Source of the DNA: an uncultured Caulobacteraceae bacterium
GTDB taxonomy: Bacteria > Pseudomonadota > Alphaproteobacteria > Caulobacterales > Caulobacteraceae
Assembly: GCA_937138625.1 (NCBI GenBank)
Contig: CAKZPF010000010.1
Span: 1 to 64,000, forward strand
DNA length: 64,000 nt
Direction: 5' to 3'
Each line of letters begins with the position of its first letter. Within the stretch, counting starts at the first letter, position 1. Below the pieces are notes generated by a model. That model saw only the letters and a list, made by a program, of their open reading frames with translations, had not been told where the DNA came from and did not search any database. A program made the position numbers and the translations under genes. This document shows positions 27,546 to 37,016 of this stretch, one piece after another.

Positions 27546-28193
27546 ATGAAACCTTCCGTGTTTTTGGCTTCCGTCTGCGCCCTGTTGGCCTTCGCGTGTT
27601 CGCCGGCCGACAGCGCCAAATCAGACAAAGCCCAAACCACCAAACCGCAAAATCAATATGAAATCGCCGGTGACATCGGCATGGGTGACCCCAAAGCGCC
27701 CGTGGTGCTGTTGGAATATGCCTCGGTGACCTGTGTGCACTGCGCCCATTTCCACGAGGAAATTTTGCCCGAGCTGAAAACACAATACATCGACACCGGC
27801 AAGGTGCGCTATGTGATGCGCGAATTCCCAACCCAGCCTGTACCCATTGCGGTGGCCGGTTTCATGACCGCCCGCTGCGCCGGACCCGATAAATATTACG
27901 CCGTGATTGACGGGCTGATGCGGGCGCAACGCACCATTATGTCGTCAAGTTCACCACGAACCGAGCTGTTGAAAATCGCCAAACAATCCGGGCTTACCGA
28001 GGCCGAGTTCAATGCCTGCATCACCGATGAAGCCGGGCTAGATCGCATCCAAGCCAGCATCAACAGCGGCGTGGAGACCTATAAAATTTCGGCTACACCC
28101 AGCTTCGTGGTCAATGGCGAAACCATCAGCAATGTCCGCACGCTCGAGGACCTGACCAAGGTCATCGACCCGCTGCTGGCTGAGGACGAATAG
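27546..28193 (+). CDS. DsbA-family thioredoxin-fold lipoprotein
   Basis: 215 aa from ATG 27546 (a GTG one codon earlier is possible). The signal ends in a lipobox (LLAFAC, Cys at ~19), so it should be a lipoprotein. The mature part is a DsbA-like fold with the redox pair CVHC in YASVTCVHCAHFHEE, and the cis-Pro loop ATPSFVVNG. It likely oxidises or reduces thiols in the periplasm. It precedes smc by 40 bases and is probably co-transcribed with it. The 16-Cys exported protein at 13.5 kb would be a natural client, though that is inference. Confidence 0.85.
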   Translation: MKPSVFLASVCALLAFACSPADSAKSDKAQTTKPQNQYEIAGDIGMGDPKAPVVLLEYASVTCVHCAHFHEEILPELKTQYIDTGKVRYVMREFPTQPVPIAVAGFMTARCAGPDKYYAVIDGLMRAQRTIMSSSSPRTELLKIAKQSGLTEAEFNACITDEAGLDRIQASINSGVETYKISATPSFVVNGETISNVRTLEDLTKVIDPLLAEDE

Positions 28194-28233
28194 ACCACCA
28201 ACCCAGACCATCCACAGGGGGCTTGGAGACAAA

Positions 28234-31200
28234 ATGCGCTTTCGGCGACTGCGACTGTCGGGGTTTAAATCCTTTGCCGATGCGGTGGAATTCCGCTTCG
28301 ACGAAGGCTTGACCGGCATCATTGGTCCCAATGGCTGTGGCAAATCCAACTTTATGGAAGGCTTGCGCTGGGTGATGGGCGCCAATTCCGCCCGCGCGCT
28401 TCGCGGCACCGAGATGGACGATGTCATCTTCGCTGGCTCATCCGGGCGCGGCAGTCGCAATTTTGCCGAGGTCTCGTTGCTGATCGACAACTCGGCCCGC
28501 AAAGCCCCCACTGCGTTCAACGACAGCGATATCATTGAAATCGTGCGTCGCATCACCCGCGGCGCGGGATCAGACTATCGCGTCAACGGCAAGGCCGCCC
28601 GCGCCAAAGATGTGCATTTGATCTTTGCCGATGCCGCGACGGGAGCCAACTCGCCGGCTTTGGTGCGCCAAGGCCAAGTGTCCGAACTGATTGCCGCCAA
28701 GCCGGAAAACCGCCGCAAAATTCTGGAAGATGCGGCTGGTATTGGGGGACTGGCCAGTCGCCGCCGTGAAGCCGAGCAACGCCTGAAGGCCGCCGAAGGC
28801 AACCTCACACGCCTAGAAGACGTCATCCGCGAGGTCACAAACCAGCACCAAAAGCTGAAGCGTGAAACCCGCACGGTTGAACGCTATCGCGAACTGTCGG
28901 CGCAAATCCGCACACTCGAGGCCGGATTGGCCGCCAAAGCCGCTGCGGATGCCCAAAGTCAGGTGCACAGCCTGCAAGCGGATCACCGTCAAAAATCAGA
29001 TCGTGTTACGGCCATGGTACGCGCGGTCGCCGAAGCCGAAACGCAAGACCTAGCAGCACATGCCGCCGCCCAAAAGGCCCAAGAAGAAGCTGCCATCGCC
29101 ACGGCCATCCATCAAAAGGCCGCGCTTGCCGCCGAGCGCGCCCGCCTAGACGCCGAGCACAAACAGGAAACGCGCACCAACCTGCAAGATCAGCTGAGGC
29201 GCTTGGCAGAGGATCAAGAGCGCGAGCAAGCCCACCTGGCCGACGCCGAAGACACCCTGGCCCGTTTGCGCGCCGAAGCCCATGAGGCACAAATCCCCAG
29301 CGCGAACGAAACAGACGACAGCCTGCAAGCCCGTCATGACGAGGCCAAAGCGCGCAAACACCAGCTGGAGGATGACAAGGCCGTGCTGCACACTCAGCAC
29401 CTGGCCCATAAGGCGGCCCGGATGGCGGCCGAACAGGAAGTCGAGCGTCTGCGCACCCAACTGGCTGCCTTGGATGTCGAGCGTACTGAAGGCTTGCAAG
29501 ATCTGGCGGCCCTGGCGCCTGAGCTGAAAACCTTGAAGGCCGAAGAAGACACCGCCCGCGCTGAGGTGGACCGCGCCCAACAGCAGCTGGCCACAGCCCG
29601 GGACCAGCTCGACAGCCTAGAGGACCAACAGCGCCAAGATCGAAAAGACGAAGAGCGCGCCAACACCACCCGACGCGAGGCCCAAGACCAGCTGCGTCAG
29701 GTGCAAACAGAAATCAAAGCCCTGGCCGGCTTGCGCCAGGTCAAAACCGAGACCGATGACCAACCGGTTCTGGACCAGTTGCGGGTGAAGGCCGGATATG
29801 AACGGGCCTTGGCCAGTGCTTTGGGCGATGACCTGCACGCGGGCCTTGACCCGGACAGTCCCCGCCACTGGGCCATTCCCAGCCCAACCGTCACACCGAC
29901 CTGGGGGGCGGGTATAACCCCGCTCAGCACCTGCATCGAGAATGCGCCCCAAGCCCTGGGCACGCGCCTGGCGTTTATCGGTGTTGTGGATGGCCCGTTG
30001 CCGGATATGGCGCTTGCTCCCGGCCAGCGCCTGGTAAACCGTGATGGGCACCTGCGCCGCTGGGATGGTTTTGTCTGCACCGATGACGCCGCCGCCCCCA
30101 CGGCCCATGTTTTGGAACAAGCCAATCGCCTGGCTGCCCTCTACGCCGAGGTGCCGGCCCTTGAAAAAACCGTCGAGCACGCCGAGGGCGCGTATACCGA
30201 TATCGCCGCCCAGCTGAAAGAAACCGAGCTGAAGGTCAAGGCCGCACGCGCCGCCATCCCGCTGGCCGAGCGCCAGCTGCGCACCGCCGAACGGGGTCTG
30301 ACGGAAATTCGCCAAGCCTTGCACCAAGACAAGCTGCGCTTTGAAACCCTTGAAGGACAATTGAAACGGCTTAAAGACACCACAGCCGAGACCAAAGCGG
30401 CCCTGGCGGACGCCACGGCGCGCCTGGGCGAGAACAGTGACACGCCGGACCTCTCGCCCCAACTGGCCACACTGGATCAAGACATCGAAGCCCTGGGGCG
30501 CGTCGTCGTGGATTTGCATATGCAGCTGAGCCTGCAAGCCCAAGAGCGCAAAGCCCAGCAGGATCGCATCACCCGCCTACAGCGTGACATTGACACCTGG
30601 CAGGGCCGGTATGAAAAGGCGCAAACTCGCCTCCAGGCCTTGGCCAAAACCCAAGCCCAGACCGAAGCGCAACTCAGAAGCCTCGAGGCTGCACCCGACG
30701 AGAGCGACAGCACACTCGAGGCTCTGCAACGCCGCCTGGGCGAGGCCCAAGCACGCCACGAGCGCGCCCAAGACGCCATGAAGGCAGCCGAGGCCAGCAA
30801 AGCCCACGCGGCCCAGCACCTGCGCGAGCAAGAGCGCGCCTTGGCCCAGGCCCGCGAGGCGGCATCGGTGCTGGCCACGCAACTCGAGGCCGCAAAGGCC
30901 GATTGGCACCACGCCCAAGAAGCCCTCGCCCCCTATCAGCTGAAGGATGGGGACAGCGAAGCGCTTTTGGCCGCCCTGCCCCCGAGTGCCGCCCAAGATA
31001 TCATTCGCCTTCAGGAAAAGCGCGAAGCCCTGGGGCCTGTAAATTTGCGCGCCGCCGAAGAGCTCGGTGAAATTGAAAGCCGTCTGCAGGAAATCGAGGC
31101 CGAACACGCAGATCTGGTTGAGGCCATTGACAAATTGCGCAGCGGCATCCGCACGCTGAACCAAGAGGCCCGTACACGGCTGCTGAAAGCCTTTGAGGTT

Positions 31201-31683
31201 GTAGACGAGCATTTCCAAGCCCTGTTCAAGGCCCTGTTCCGGGGTGGCGAAGCCGCCCTGAAGCTGGTGGATCACGACGACCCCTTGAAGGCGGGTTTGG
31301 AAATCATGGCCCAACCGCCCGGCAAACGCCCCGCCACCTTGTCGTTACTGTCTGGCGGCGAGCAGGCCTTGATCGCCACCGCTTTGATTTTCGCCACCTT
31401 TCTGTCGAACCCAGCCCCCATTTGCGCCCTGGACGAGGTCGACGCCCCCCTTGATGACGCCAATGTGGACCGGTTCTGTCGCTTGTTGCAGGAAATGCGG
31501 GCGCGCTCGGACACCCGGTTTGTGGTCATCACCCACAATCCGGTGACCATGTCACGCATGGACCGCTTGTACGGTGTGACCATGGCCGAGCCTGGCATCA
31601 GCCAAGTGGTGCGTATGGATTTGAAATCGGCCGAGGCCTTGGTGGGCATGCCGGGGCCCCTGACGAGCTCGGAAAACGCATAG
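28234..31683 (+). CDS. smc: Chromosome segregation protein SMC
   Basis: 1149 aa, full length. Walker A GPNGCGKSN at residues 31-39; two long coiled-coil arms rich in Ala, Glu, Gln and Arg (~170-510 and ~640-980); a hinge around 515-630; the ABC signature LSLLSGGEQ at about 1035 and the Walker B CALDEVDAPLDD at about 1060. Forms the condensin-type ring, normally with ScpA and ScpB, which are not in the window. Many weak antisense open frames within it are GC artefacts. Confidence 0.97.
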   Translation: MRFRRLRLSGFKSFADAVEFRFDEGLTGIIGPNGCGKSNFMEGLRWVMGANSARALRGTEMDDVIFAGSSGRGSRNFAEVSLLIDNSARKAPTAFNDSDIIEIVRRITRGAGSDYRVNGKAARAKDVHLIFADAATGANSPALVRQGQVSELIAAKPENRRKILEDAAGIGGLASRRREAEQRLKAAEGNLTRLEDVIREVTNQHQKLKRETRTVERYRELSAQIRTLEAGLAAKAAADAQSQVHSLQADHRQKSDRVTAMVRAVAEAETQDLAAHAAAQKAQEEAAIATAIHQKAALAAERARLDAEHKQETRTNLQDQLRRLAEDQEREQAHLADAEDTLARLRAEAHEAQIPSANETDDSLQARHDEAKARKHQLEDDKAVLHTQHLAHKAARMAAEQEVERLRTQLAALDVERTEGLQDLAALAPELKTLKAEEDTARAEVDRAQQQLATARDQLDSLEDQQRQDRKDEERANTTRREAQDQLRQVQTEIKALAGLRQVKTETDDQPVLDQLRVKAGYERALASALGDDLHAGLDPDSPRHWAIPSPTVTPTWGAGITPLSTCIENAPQALGTRLAFIGVVDGPLPDMALAPGQRLVNRDGHLRRWDGFVCTDDAAAPTAHVLEQANRLAALYAEVPALEKTVEHAEGAYTDIAAQLKETELKVKAARAAIPLAERQLRTAERGLTEIRQALHQDKLRFETLEGQLKRLKDTTAETKAALADATARLGENSDTPDLSPQLATLDQDIEALGRVVVDLHMQLSLQAQERKAQQDRITRLQRDIDTWQGRYEKAQTRLQALAKTQAQTEAQLRSLEAAPDESDSTLEALQRRLGEAQARHERAQDAMKAAEASKAHAAQHLREQERALAQAREAASVLATQLEAAKADWHHAQEALAPYQLKDGDSEALLAALPPSAAQDIIRLQEKREALGPVNLRAAEELGEIESRLQEIEAEHADLVEAIDKLRSGIRTLNQEARTRLLKAFEVVDEHFQALFKALFRGGEAALKLVDHDDPLKAGLEIMAQPPGKRPATLSLLSGGEQALIATALIFATFLSNPAPICALDEVDAPLDDANVDRFCRLLQEMRARSDTRFVVITHNPVTMSRMDRLYGVTMAEPGISQVVRMDLKSAEALVGMPGPLTSSENA

Positions 31684-31693
31684 CCTGAAAAAC

Positions 31694-31723
31694 CACAGGA
31701 AAAATCAGTGCTTTTCCGTGTTT
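31694..31723 (+). terminator. Possible terminator after smc
   Basis: Stem CAC-A-GGAAAA / TTTTCC-GTG with an 8-base loop and a short T run (TTTC). Weak T tract, so only moderately convincing. Confidence 0.4.
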
Positions 31724-31790
31724 CTAGGGCCGCTGCGACTTAATCCTTAACATTTTATCGACAACAGGCGCAAACGGCCCCGTTTTGGGA

Positions 31791-31819
31791 TTGACAGCGC
31801 CCATGGCCACCAGTAGGTT
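31791..31819 (+). promoter_or_regulatory. Probable promoter of the atp Fo operon
   Basis: Perfect TTGACA at 31791-31796, 17-base spacer, TAGGTT at 31814-31819. It lies about 75 bases upstream of atpI in the only sizeable gap before the operon. Confidence 0.45.
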
Positions 31820-31892
31820 GCCGCCGATTTTGGCCGTTTTCTCGGGAATTTTTCAAGATTTCGGCCAACCGACATCAAATCTGCCAGGGGGC

Positions 31893-32258
31893 ATGATGGC
31901 CGACACCGATAAGACCCCACCAACAGGTGGTCATGAGGTGGACAATTTGGCAAAGCGCTTGGAAGCCTTTCGCCATAGCCGTCAACAGAATGCCCCCAAA
32001 TTTGATGCGCGGGGCAAGCAGGGCTCATCGGTGGCCTTCCGCCTGGTGACAGAATTGGTCACAGGGGTGTTGATGGGGATCGGTCTGGGCTGGCTTGTGG
32101 ATCAGGGTTTGGGTTCACAGCCCTGGGGTGTTGTTGTTGGCACCTTGTTGGGGTTTGGGTTGGGGTTTTATGCCGCCGCCCGCGGGGCCCTGAAGGCCCA
32201 AAAGCAAATGACGGCGCAGGATGGTCCATCGGATGCCCCGCGCCCAGACACGAAATAA
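31893..32258 (+). CDS. atpI: ATP synthase protein I (AtpI)
   Basis: 121 aa from ATG 31893 (or 31896). A hydrophilic N terminus is followed by two membrane helices (LVTGVLMGIGLGWLVDQ and VVVGTLLGFGLGFYAAA), the usual AtpI layout. It helps assemble or supply Mg to the Fo c-ring. First gene of atpI-B-E-F'-F; the start is chosen for its CCAGGGGGC ribosome site, because the open frame upstream has no conservation. Confidence 0.85.
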   Translation: MMADTDKTPPTGGHEVDNLAKRLEAFRHSRQQNAPKFDARGKQGSSVAFRLVTELVTGVLMGIGLGWLVDQGLGSQPWGVVVGTLLGFGLGFYAAARGALKAQKQMTAQDGPSDAPRPDTK

Positions 32259-32309
32259 CCGCACGCGTCCCATCAGGACCCGCGCACACGAGAGGCAAAA
32301 GAGGCAAAA

Positions 32310-33071
32310 ATGGCGGCTGGCAGTTTTGACCCCATGCACCAATTCGAGGTCACCACCCTCGTGCCCCTGCCCACAGTGGCTGGTGTGGACCTGTCGATCA
32401 CCAACTCGGCTCTGTTCATGATGATCGGGGCGGCTACGGTTCTGCTGTTTCTATTTTTGGCCTCACGCAAATCGGCCATGGTGCCAGGGCGCTTCCAGTC
32501 GGTGGCGGAATTGGCTGTCGAAGGCGTGGAAAATCTGACGGCCTCGGTCATTGGCGAGGAAGGACGTGGGTTCTTCCCCTTCATTTTCGCCATCTTCAGT
32601 TTCATCCTGGCCATGAACGTTTTGGGGCTGTTCCCCTTTTTCTTCACCTCGACATCGCAGCTGGCCGTGACGGCCACCTTGGCGGTGGTGGCTTTTGGCG
32701 TGGTGATGATCATTGCCTTTCAGCGGCACGGTTTGGGCTTTTTCAAGAAGTTCGTGCCCCATGGTGCGCCGCTGGCGATCATGCCGCTGCTGGTGCCCAT
32801 CGAAATCATTTCGTTTATCATGCGCCCCTTCACGCTGGCCTTGCGTTTGTTCGGCAACATGATGGGTGGTCACATCGTTTTGAAGGTCTTTGCCCAATTC
32901 ATCATCATGTTGGGTATGGTGGGCGGCTTGGGTTACCTCGGTGCCGGTGTGGCACTTGGGGGTGCAGTGGCCATTACGGCTTTGGAAGTGTTGGTGGCCT
33001 TTTTGCAGGCCTTTGTGTTCACCATTCTGACCTGCATCTACATCAACGACGTTTTACATCTGGAACACTAG
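32310..33071 (+). CDS. atpB: ATP synthase Fo subunit a
   Basis: 253 aa, five to six membrane helices. The functional arginine lies in [15 protein letters not shown], and the [15 protein letters not shown] segment is typical of subunit a. Forms the proton half-channels against the c-ring. GAGG site seven bases before ATG. Confidence 0.97.
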   Translation: MAAGSFDPMHQFEVTTLVPLPTVAGVDLSITNSALFMMIGAATVLLFLFLASRKSAMVPGRFQSVAELAVEGVENLTASVIGEEGRGFFPFIFAIFSFILAMNVLGLFPFFFTSTSQLAVTATLAVVAFGVVMIIAFQRHGLGFFKKFVPHGAPLAIMPLLVPIEIISFIMRPFTLALRLFGNMMGGHIVLKVFAQFIIMLGMVGGLGYLGAGVALGGAVAITALEVLVAFLQAFVFTILTCIYINDVLHLEH

Positions 33072-33096
33072 CTTACGGTTTAAAGGAGAGAGAACC

Positions 33097-33321
33097 ATGG
33101 AAGCGGAAGCAGCAAAATACATAGGGGCCGGTCTGGCCATGTTGGGGATGATCGGCGCCGGTATCGGCGTGGGGATCATTTTCGGAAACTTCTTGAACGG
33201 CGCCCTGCGCAACCCCGGTGCTGCCGGTGGGCAAACGGGTAACCTGTTCGTCGGTGCCGCCCTGGCCGAGGCCCTGGGCATCTTGGCCTTCGTGGTCGCC
33301 ATGATGATCATGTTCATGTAA
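33097..33321 (+). CDS. atpE: ATP synthase Fo subunit c
   Basis: 74 aa, two-helix hairpin. Glycine-rich first helix ([17 protein letters not shown]), polar loop RNPGAAG, and a second helix in which the Glu of AALAEALGI is the proton-carrying carboxylate. The proton-type rather than sodium-type pattern is likely. Strong AAGGAGAG ribosome site, as expected for the subunit made in most copies. Confidence 0.97.
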   Translation: MEAEAAKYIGAGLAMLGMIGAGIGVGIIFGNFLNGALRNPGAAGGQTGNLFVGAALAEALGILAFVVAMMIMFM

Positions 33322-33331
33322 GGACGGACCC

Positions 33332-33883
33332 GTGGCCGAGACAGCATCCATCACCGATACAGCAAACGGCGCAGCCGCTGCGGCCCATGGCTCGGGTGGC
33401 TTGCCACAGTTTGACCTCAGCCTCTGGCCCGGTCAGATCTTTTGGCTGTTGGTTGTGTTCGGGGTCTTTTACCTGATCCTGGATAAGGTGCTGTTGCCAC
33501 GGATTTCGGGCCTGATCAAAGAACGGCGTCAGACCATCGAGTCGAACGCCTTCGAGGCCCAAACCTTACAGGGTGAAATCGAAGCCGCCCGCCATCGCGC
33601 AGACAGCGCTGTGGCGGAGGCTCGGGCCCGTGGCGCCCAATTGGCATCAGAAGCGCGCAAATCTGTGGAAGCGGATATCGCCAAAGCCAAAAACGAGAGC
33701 GAAGCCTCGTTGGCCAAGGATATCGAAGCCGCCGAACAAAAAATCCGCGACGCTCAGGCCAAGGCCATGGAAAGCGTGCACACCATCGCCGCCGATGTCA
33801 CCACCGCCATTGTGCAGAAACTGACAGGGCAAAACATTTCGGGCGACGAGGCCGTCAAGGCCGCCGCGCGCACCGACGCCTAA
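33332..33883 (+). CDS. ATP synthase Fo subunit b'
   Basis: 183 aa, GTG start with AAGGACGG upstream. One N-terminal membrane helix (~30-52, IFWLLVVFGVFYLIL) after a short Ala-rich tail, then a long Ala/Glu/Lys coiled coil. Together with the next gene it makes the b-b' heterodimeric stalk found in alphaproteobacteria and photosynthetic bacteria. Confidence 0.93.
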   Translation: MAETASITDTANGAAAAAHGSGGLPQFDLSLWPGQIFWLLVVFGVFYLILDKVLLPRISGLIKERRQTIESNAFEAQTLQGEIEAARHRADSAVAEARARGAQLASEARKSVEADIAKAKNESEASLAKDIEAAEQKIRDAQAKAMESVHTIAADVTTAIVQKLTGQNISGDEAVKAAARTDA

Positions 33884-33932
33884 TCACGCCGCCCCTCGAG
33901 ACTGAGGGCAGGAACAGAAAACGGGGTCATTT

Positions 33933-34427
33933 ATGTTCGCAGATCCAACATTATGGGTGTTCATTGCCCTGGTTGTGTTCATCGGCATCCTGTTGTGGGT
34001 GAAGGTGCCAGGTTTGGTGACCGGCAAGCTGGATGAGCGATCGCAGCGTATTCATGACGAGCTTGAGGAAGCGCGACGCCTGAAAGAAGACGCCATGGCT
34101 CTGCTGGAAAAGTACAAGGCCCATGAAGCCGAAGCCGAGCAATTGGCCAAAGACATCGTTGAAAATGCGAACGCCGAAGTCGAACGCATGAAGGCCGCCG
34201 CCGAAAAGCAGCTAAAGGCCGACATCGAACGTCGATCAGAACAAGCCAAACAAAAAATTTCCCGCGCCGAAGACAGCGCCGTGGCGGAGATTAAGGCCAC
34301 AGCCGCCGATCTGGCCCGCGCGGCGGCGGCCAAGACCTTTGAGGATCGCCTCAGCGGTGCCGAAGCCGATGCCTTGATTGAAAAGGCCATTCAGCAAATC
34401 CCAGATAAGTTCAAGGAAAATGCCTAG
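33933..34427 (+). CDS. atpF: ATP synthase Fo subunit b
   Basis: 164 aa. N-terminal membrane helix (LWVFIALVVFIGILLWV) and a long charged coiled coil (ERSQRIHDELEEARRLKEDA and on). Last gene of the Fo operon; the F1 genes are not adjacent, which is usual in alphaproteobacteria. A terminator follows. Confidence 0.95.
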   Translation: MFADPTLWVFIALVVFIGILLWVKVPGLVTGKLDERSQRIHDELEEARRLKEDAMALLEKYKAHEAEAEQLAKDIVENANAEVERMKAAAEKQLKADIERRSEQAKQKISRAEDSAVAEIKATAADLARAAAAKTFEDRLSGAEADALIEKAIQQIPDKFKENA

Positions 34428-34461
34428 GCCACATTGGTCACCTTAGCCTTTGAACAGACAA

Positions 34462-34486
34462 AAGCCCGGGGAACCGGGCTTTTTTT
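34462..34486 (+). terminator. Rho-independent terminator of the atp operon
   Basis: Seven-base stem AGCCCGG / CCGGGCT with loop GGAA and seven T. Confidence 0.88.
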
Positions 34487-34536
34487 ATGATAGAAGAAGC
34501 ATGAAAGGAAAGCGTGGCCCAACTCTAGGCCACATT

Positions 34537-35745
34537 CTATCCCTGGACGCCAACCGACTGCAACAGGCGCAAACTGTGCTGAAGCGTGGCTAAAATCACA
34601 GGGGCCGCTTCGATCAATCCTTGCTGATCCAGGGCCACGGCGAGATCCATCTTCTGTTGAGTTTGCCAGGCCAGCCCTTGGCGTTGGTCCACCATTTCCA
34701 GCGAGCACATCTTCAGAACATAACCCGCCACATCCAGGTGCTGGACATCGGAAATTTGGTCCAAAACCGCCGTTATCATCAGACGCACCAATTCAAGATC
34801 CTCGTAGCCCAATTCAGGCTTGGCACAGCGATCGGCCATAATGGTCACCGCCATGGCTTCAAGGGCCAACAGGCGATCCGCCCAACAGCCCTGCCAAACG
34901 GCCTTCATCACCTCGGGCCCGACAGCATGGCTATAGGCGATGATCTTGGTTTGCATGGCTTTGAAGGGGTAGATGTCGATATACTTATGCTTATGCCGCA
35001 CATCGGCCCCTGCATCTTGCAGGCATGCGTTAATGGCCCCGATTTTTTCGACCTGAAATTGGATATCGTTGCGGATCAAGTCAAAAGGTCGGCCAACCAT
35101 GCCTGGGCGTACGATCTTAAAATCGTGCGGCCCCAGAACGTTCACCGGTACACCCCGGTGGTGCAAAAACTGCTGCAAGGCCATTTCTGGCTTGAGCATA
35201 CCGGGTGTATCCCGGTTCTCAAAACGCTCTAGGTTTTGACATAGCCAGTCATAAAAGCGGGCATATTGCCCCATCACCTCGGGCGCCCCAACAGCGAACA
35301 GATCATCAACACAGGCCGCATGCCCCCAATTGGCCACGTTAACGGCCTGGGGATCCACAGCCTGCCAGTTCATCCGCCCACGATAAAGGGTGTCATAGCG
35401 CATGCGCACAATGGTATCGAAGGTTTGGCCGTTATTGAGGGCCAGCCCCAAGGCCTGCTGGATGCCATAGGCCATATCAAACACAAAGGGCGTAGGGGTC
35501 ACGGGCCATAATGTAGCCAGTTGGCGGTGTTGAGCACTGAAGTCAGGGCGTGGCTCTATAAAGACATCTGCAGGGGCATACTGGGTCAGAATATCCCCCA
35601 GCTCGTCGGGGCGCACCTCATCCCACAGATGCAGGAAGATACTGATGTCCGCGCCCTCGAAATAGGCCAATTGGCTCTCGAGACAATGCCGCCAGGTGCG
35701 GGGCTGACCGCTATAGCATAGGGCAATTTTTAGTTGTTCTATCAT
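34537..35745 (-). CDS. CYSGQPRTW-family protein, putative glycosyltransferase, copy 1
   Basis: 402 aa from ATG 35745. Begins with a beta strand and loop KIALCYSGQPRTW, then FLHLWDE, IEPRP, DMAYGI, VRMRYDTL and RPGMVGRP. The early conserved Gly/Arg loop and the later R-x-R-x-D-T segment recall GT-A-like glycosyltransferases from sugar or glycan clusters, but I cannot place it in a defined family. No signal peptide or membrane helix. It is clearly paralogous to the gene upstream (same motifs throughout the first ~270 residues) and lies 22 bases after it, so the two are one operon. Base composition is mixed but closer to the native level than copy 2. Confidence 0.6.
   Translation of the reverse strand: MIEQLKIALCYSGQPRTWRHCLESQLAYFEGADISIFLHLWDEVRPDELGDILTQYAPADVFIEPRPDFSAQHRQLATLWPVTPTPFVFDMAYGIQQALGLALNNGQTFDTIVRMRYDTLYRGRMNWQAVDPQAVNVANWGHAACVDDLFAVGAPEVMGQYARFYDWLCQNLERFENRDTPGMLKPEMALQQFLHHRGVPVNVLGPHDFKIVRPGMVGRPFDLIRNDIQFQVEKIGAINACLQDAGADVRHKHKYIDIYPFKAMQTKIIAYSHAVGPEVMKAVWQGCWADRLLALEAMAVTIMADRCAKPELGYEDLELVRLMITAVLDQISDVQHLDVAGYVLKMCSLEMVDQRQGLAWQTQQKMDLAVALDQQGLIEAAPVILATLQHSLRLLQSVGVQG
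35687..35730. repeat. Near-identical 44-base block shared with copy 2
   Basis: 40 of 44 bases match 36924-36967, encoding the ALCYSGQPRTWR segment near the start of both paralogues. The rest of the two genes is much more diverged at base level. See the paired block. Confidence 0.75.
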
Positions 35746-35767
35746 GATGTGAGCCCCACACAGATTT

Positions 35768-36982
35768 TTACGCACAGTCCTTTTTTATTTCTTGCATACT
35801 CATGCTGACCAATTTTTTATACAAAGGGTGAGCTTGCCACCATGCCTCGTTTATGACTTCTCTATACAAATTAAGGTTTTCTGACCTGGAGAGCCACCGA
35901 TCAGCCTTCACATGGTTAAAGTTTTCTAAACTGATGACATTCAATATAAATCCATATGGATCGAGTTCATCATCAACTTTCCATAGCATTAGGGTGATAA
36001 CAAGACGCATAAGATTGTAGCTTGCCATATCACAAGATGAGTTTTTTGGATTGTTTAATATTAAAACCTTAATTATATCTTCTATACGATCTAAACGTCC
36101 CTGCCATGACTGATCTATAAAATCATTTTGCAAACATACGCCAGGTTGATCCCAATATGATTGCACAGAAGACTCACATTCTTTATAAGGATATAAGTCT
36201 GCATACTTATGATTAAATTTTACGCAATTATACTCAGACTCATTAGTGATAGACTTGGTGTATTCTCGAATTTTTGTATACTTCTCCGCTTCAAATCCCA
36301 AATCATATCTAACATTTTCATATGCTTTACCCACCATAGATGGGCGCAAGACCAAAAAAGGGGCGGGCTCCATAATATTTATCTTCAAGTCATAATGCTT
36401 TACAGCTTGCATAAAAGCTCGCTCTGCTACGAAGGCTTTGTTTTGATCAGGCGTGTATGTATCCAAATCATGACATAGCCAGTCATAGAACTTTCCATAT
36501 GATTGCAAAATACTGGGCGCCCCCATTGCAAATTGATCTTGCAAATATTTAGGATCACCCCAATCAAAAACGTTCAGACAATCCTCTCTAAGGTCTGTCC
36601 AATTCATCTCACCTTGGAAAAGCGTATCAAATCGCATACGCACGACATAATCAAATTCACGATGGCTGCTCGCGGATAACTGAACGGCCTTTTTGATGCC
36701 ATACGCCATATCCACTGTGAAAACTTGTGGACTCCATGGAAAACGTAGAACAATTTCTCTATGTAGATTTGAAAAATTCGGTCTCGGTTCAATCTCTATA
36801 TCTTCAGGTGAGTAAGCAACCATCAGGTCCTGAAAGTCGTCTGTACTCACATCTTCTTCCCAGAGGTGCATAAAAACGGAGACATCAGCCTCTTGAAAGA
36901 AAGATTTTTGCGACGGCCAACACTGCCGCCAGGTGCGGGGCTGGCCGCTATAACAAAGGGCGATTTTGGGGCGCTCGCTCAT
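35768..36982 (-). CDS. CYSGQPRTW-family protein, putative glycosyltransferase, copy 2 (AT-rich)
   Basis: 404 aa from ATG 36982. Same motif series as copy 1: KIALCYSGQPRTW, FMHLWEE, IEPRPNFS, DMAYGI, VRMRFDTL, FYDWLC, RPSMVGK and HKYADLYPY. The gene body is strikingly AT-rich: sample rows at 36001 and 36301 count about 33 and 37 percent GC, against a GC-rich neighbourhood. The first ~90 bases are GC-rich and nearly identical to copy 1, so the gene looks like a foreign body with a locally converted 5' end. Role unknown; modification of a surface glycan is the most natural guess. Confidence 0.6.
   Translation of the reverse strand: MSERPKIALCYSGQPRTWRQCWPSQKSFFQEADVSVFMHLWEEDVSTDDFQDLMVAYSPEDIEIEPRPNFSNLHREIVLRFPWSPQVFTVDMAYGIKKAVQLSASSHREFDYVVRMRFDTLFQGEMNWTDLREDCLNVFDWGDPKYLQDQFAMGAPSILQSYGKFYDWLCHDLDTYTPDQNKAFVAERAFMQAVKHYDLKINIMEPAPFLVLRPSMVGKAYENVRYDLGFEAEKYTKIREYTKSITNESEYNCVKFNHKYADLYPYKECESSVQSYWDQPGVCLQNDFIDQSWQGRLDRIEDIIKVLILNNPKNSSCDMASYNLMRLVITLMLWKVDDELDPYGFILNVISLENFNHVKADRWLSRSENLNLYREVINEAWWQAHPLYKKLVSMSMQEIKKDCA
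36924..36967. repeat. Near-identical 44-base block shared with copy 1
   Basis: Direct repeat partner of 35687-35730 with four mismatches. It sits at the 5' end of the AT-rich paralogue and is GC-rich, unlike the rest of that gene. Confidence 0.75.
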
Positions 36983-37016
36983 TTGCTCAGCACATCACAG
37001 AAAAATTTCTTAGGAC

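Noticed and set aside
29617-30543. Long minus-strand open frame within smc
   Set aside because: Mirror of the coiled-coil coding sequence; no ribosome site and low-complexity composition.
34428-37016. Insertion sequence or phage origin for the AT-rich gene
   Set aside because: No transposase, terminal inverted repeats, target-site duplication, integrase or tRNA site was found around it.
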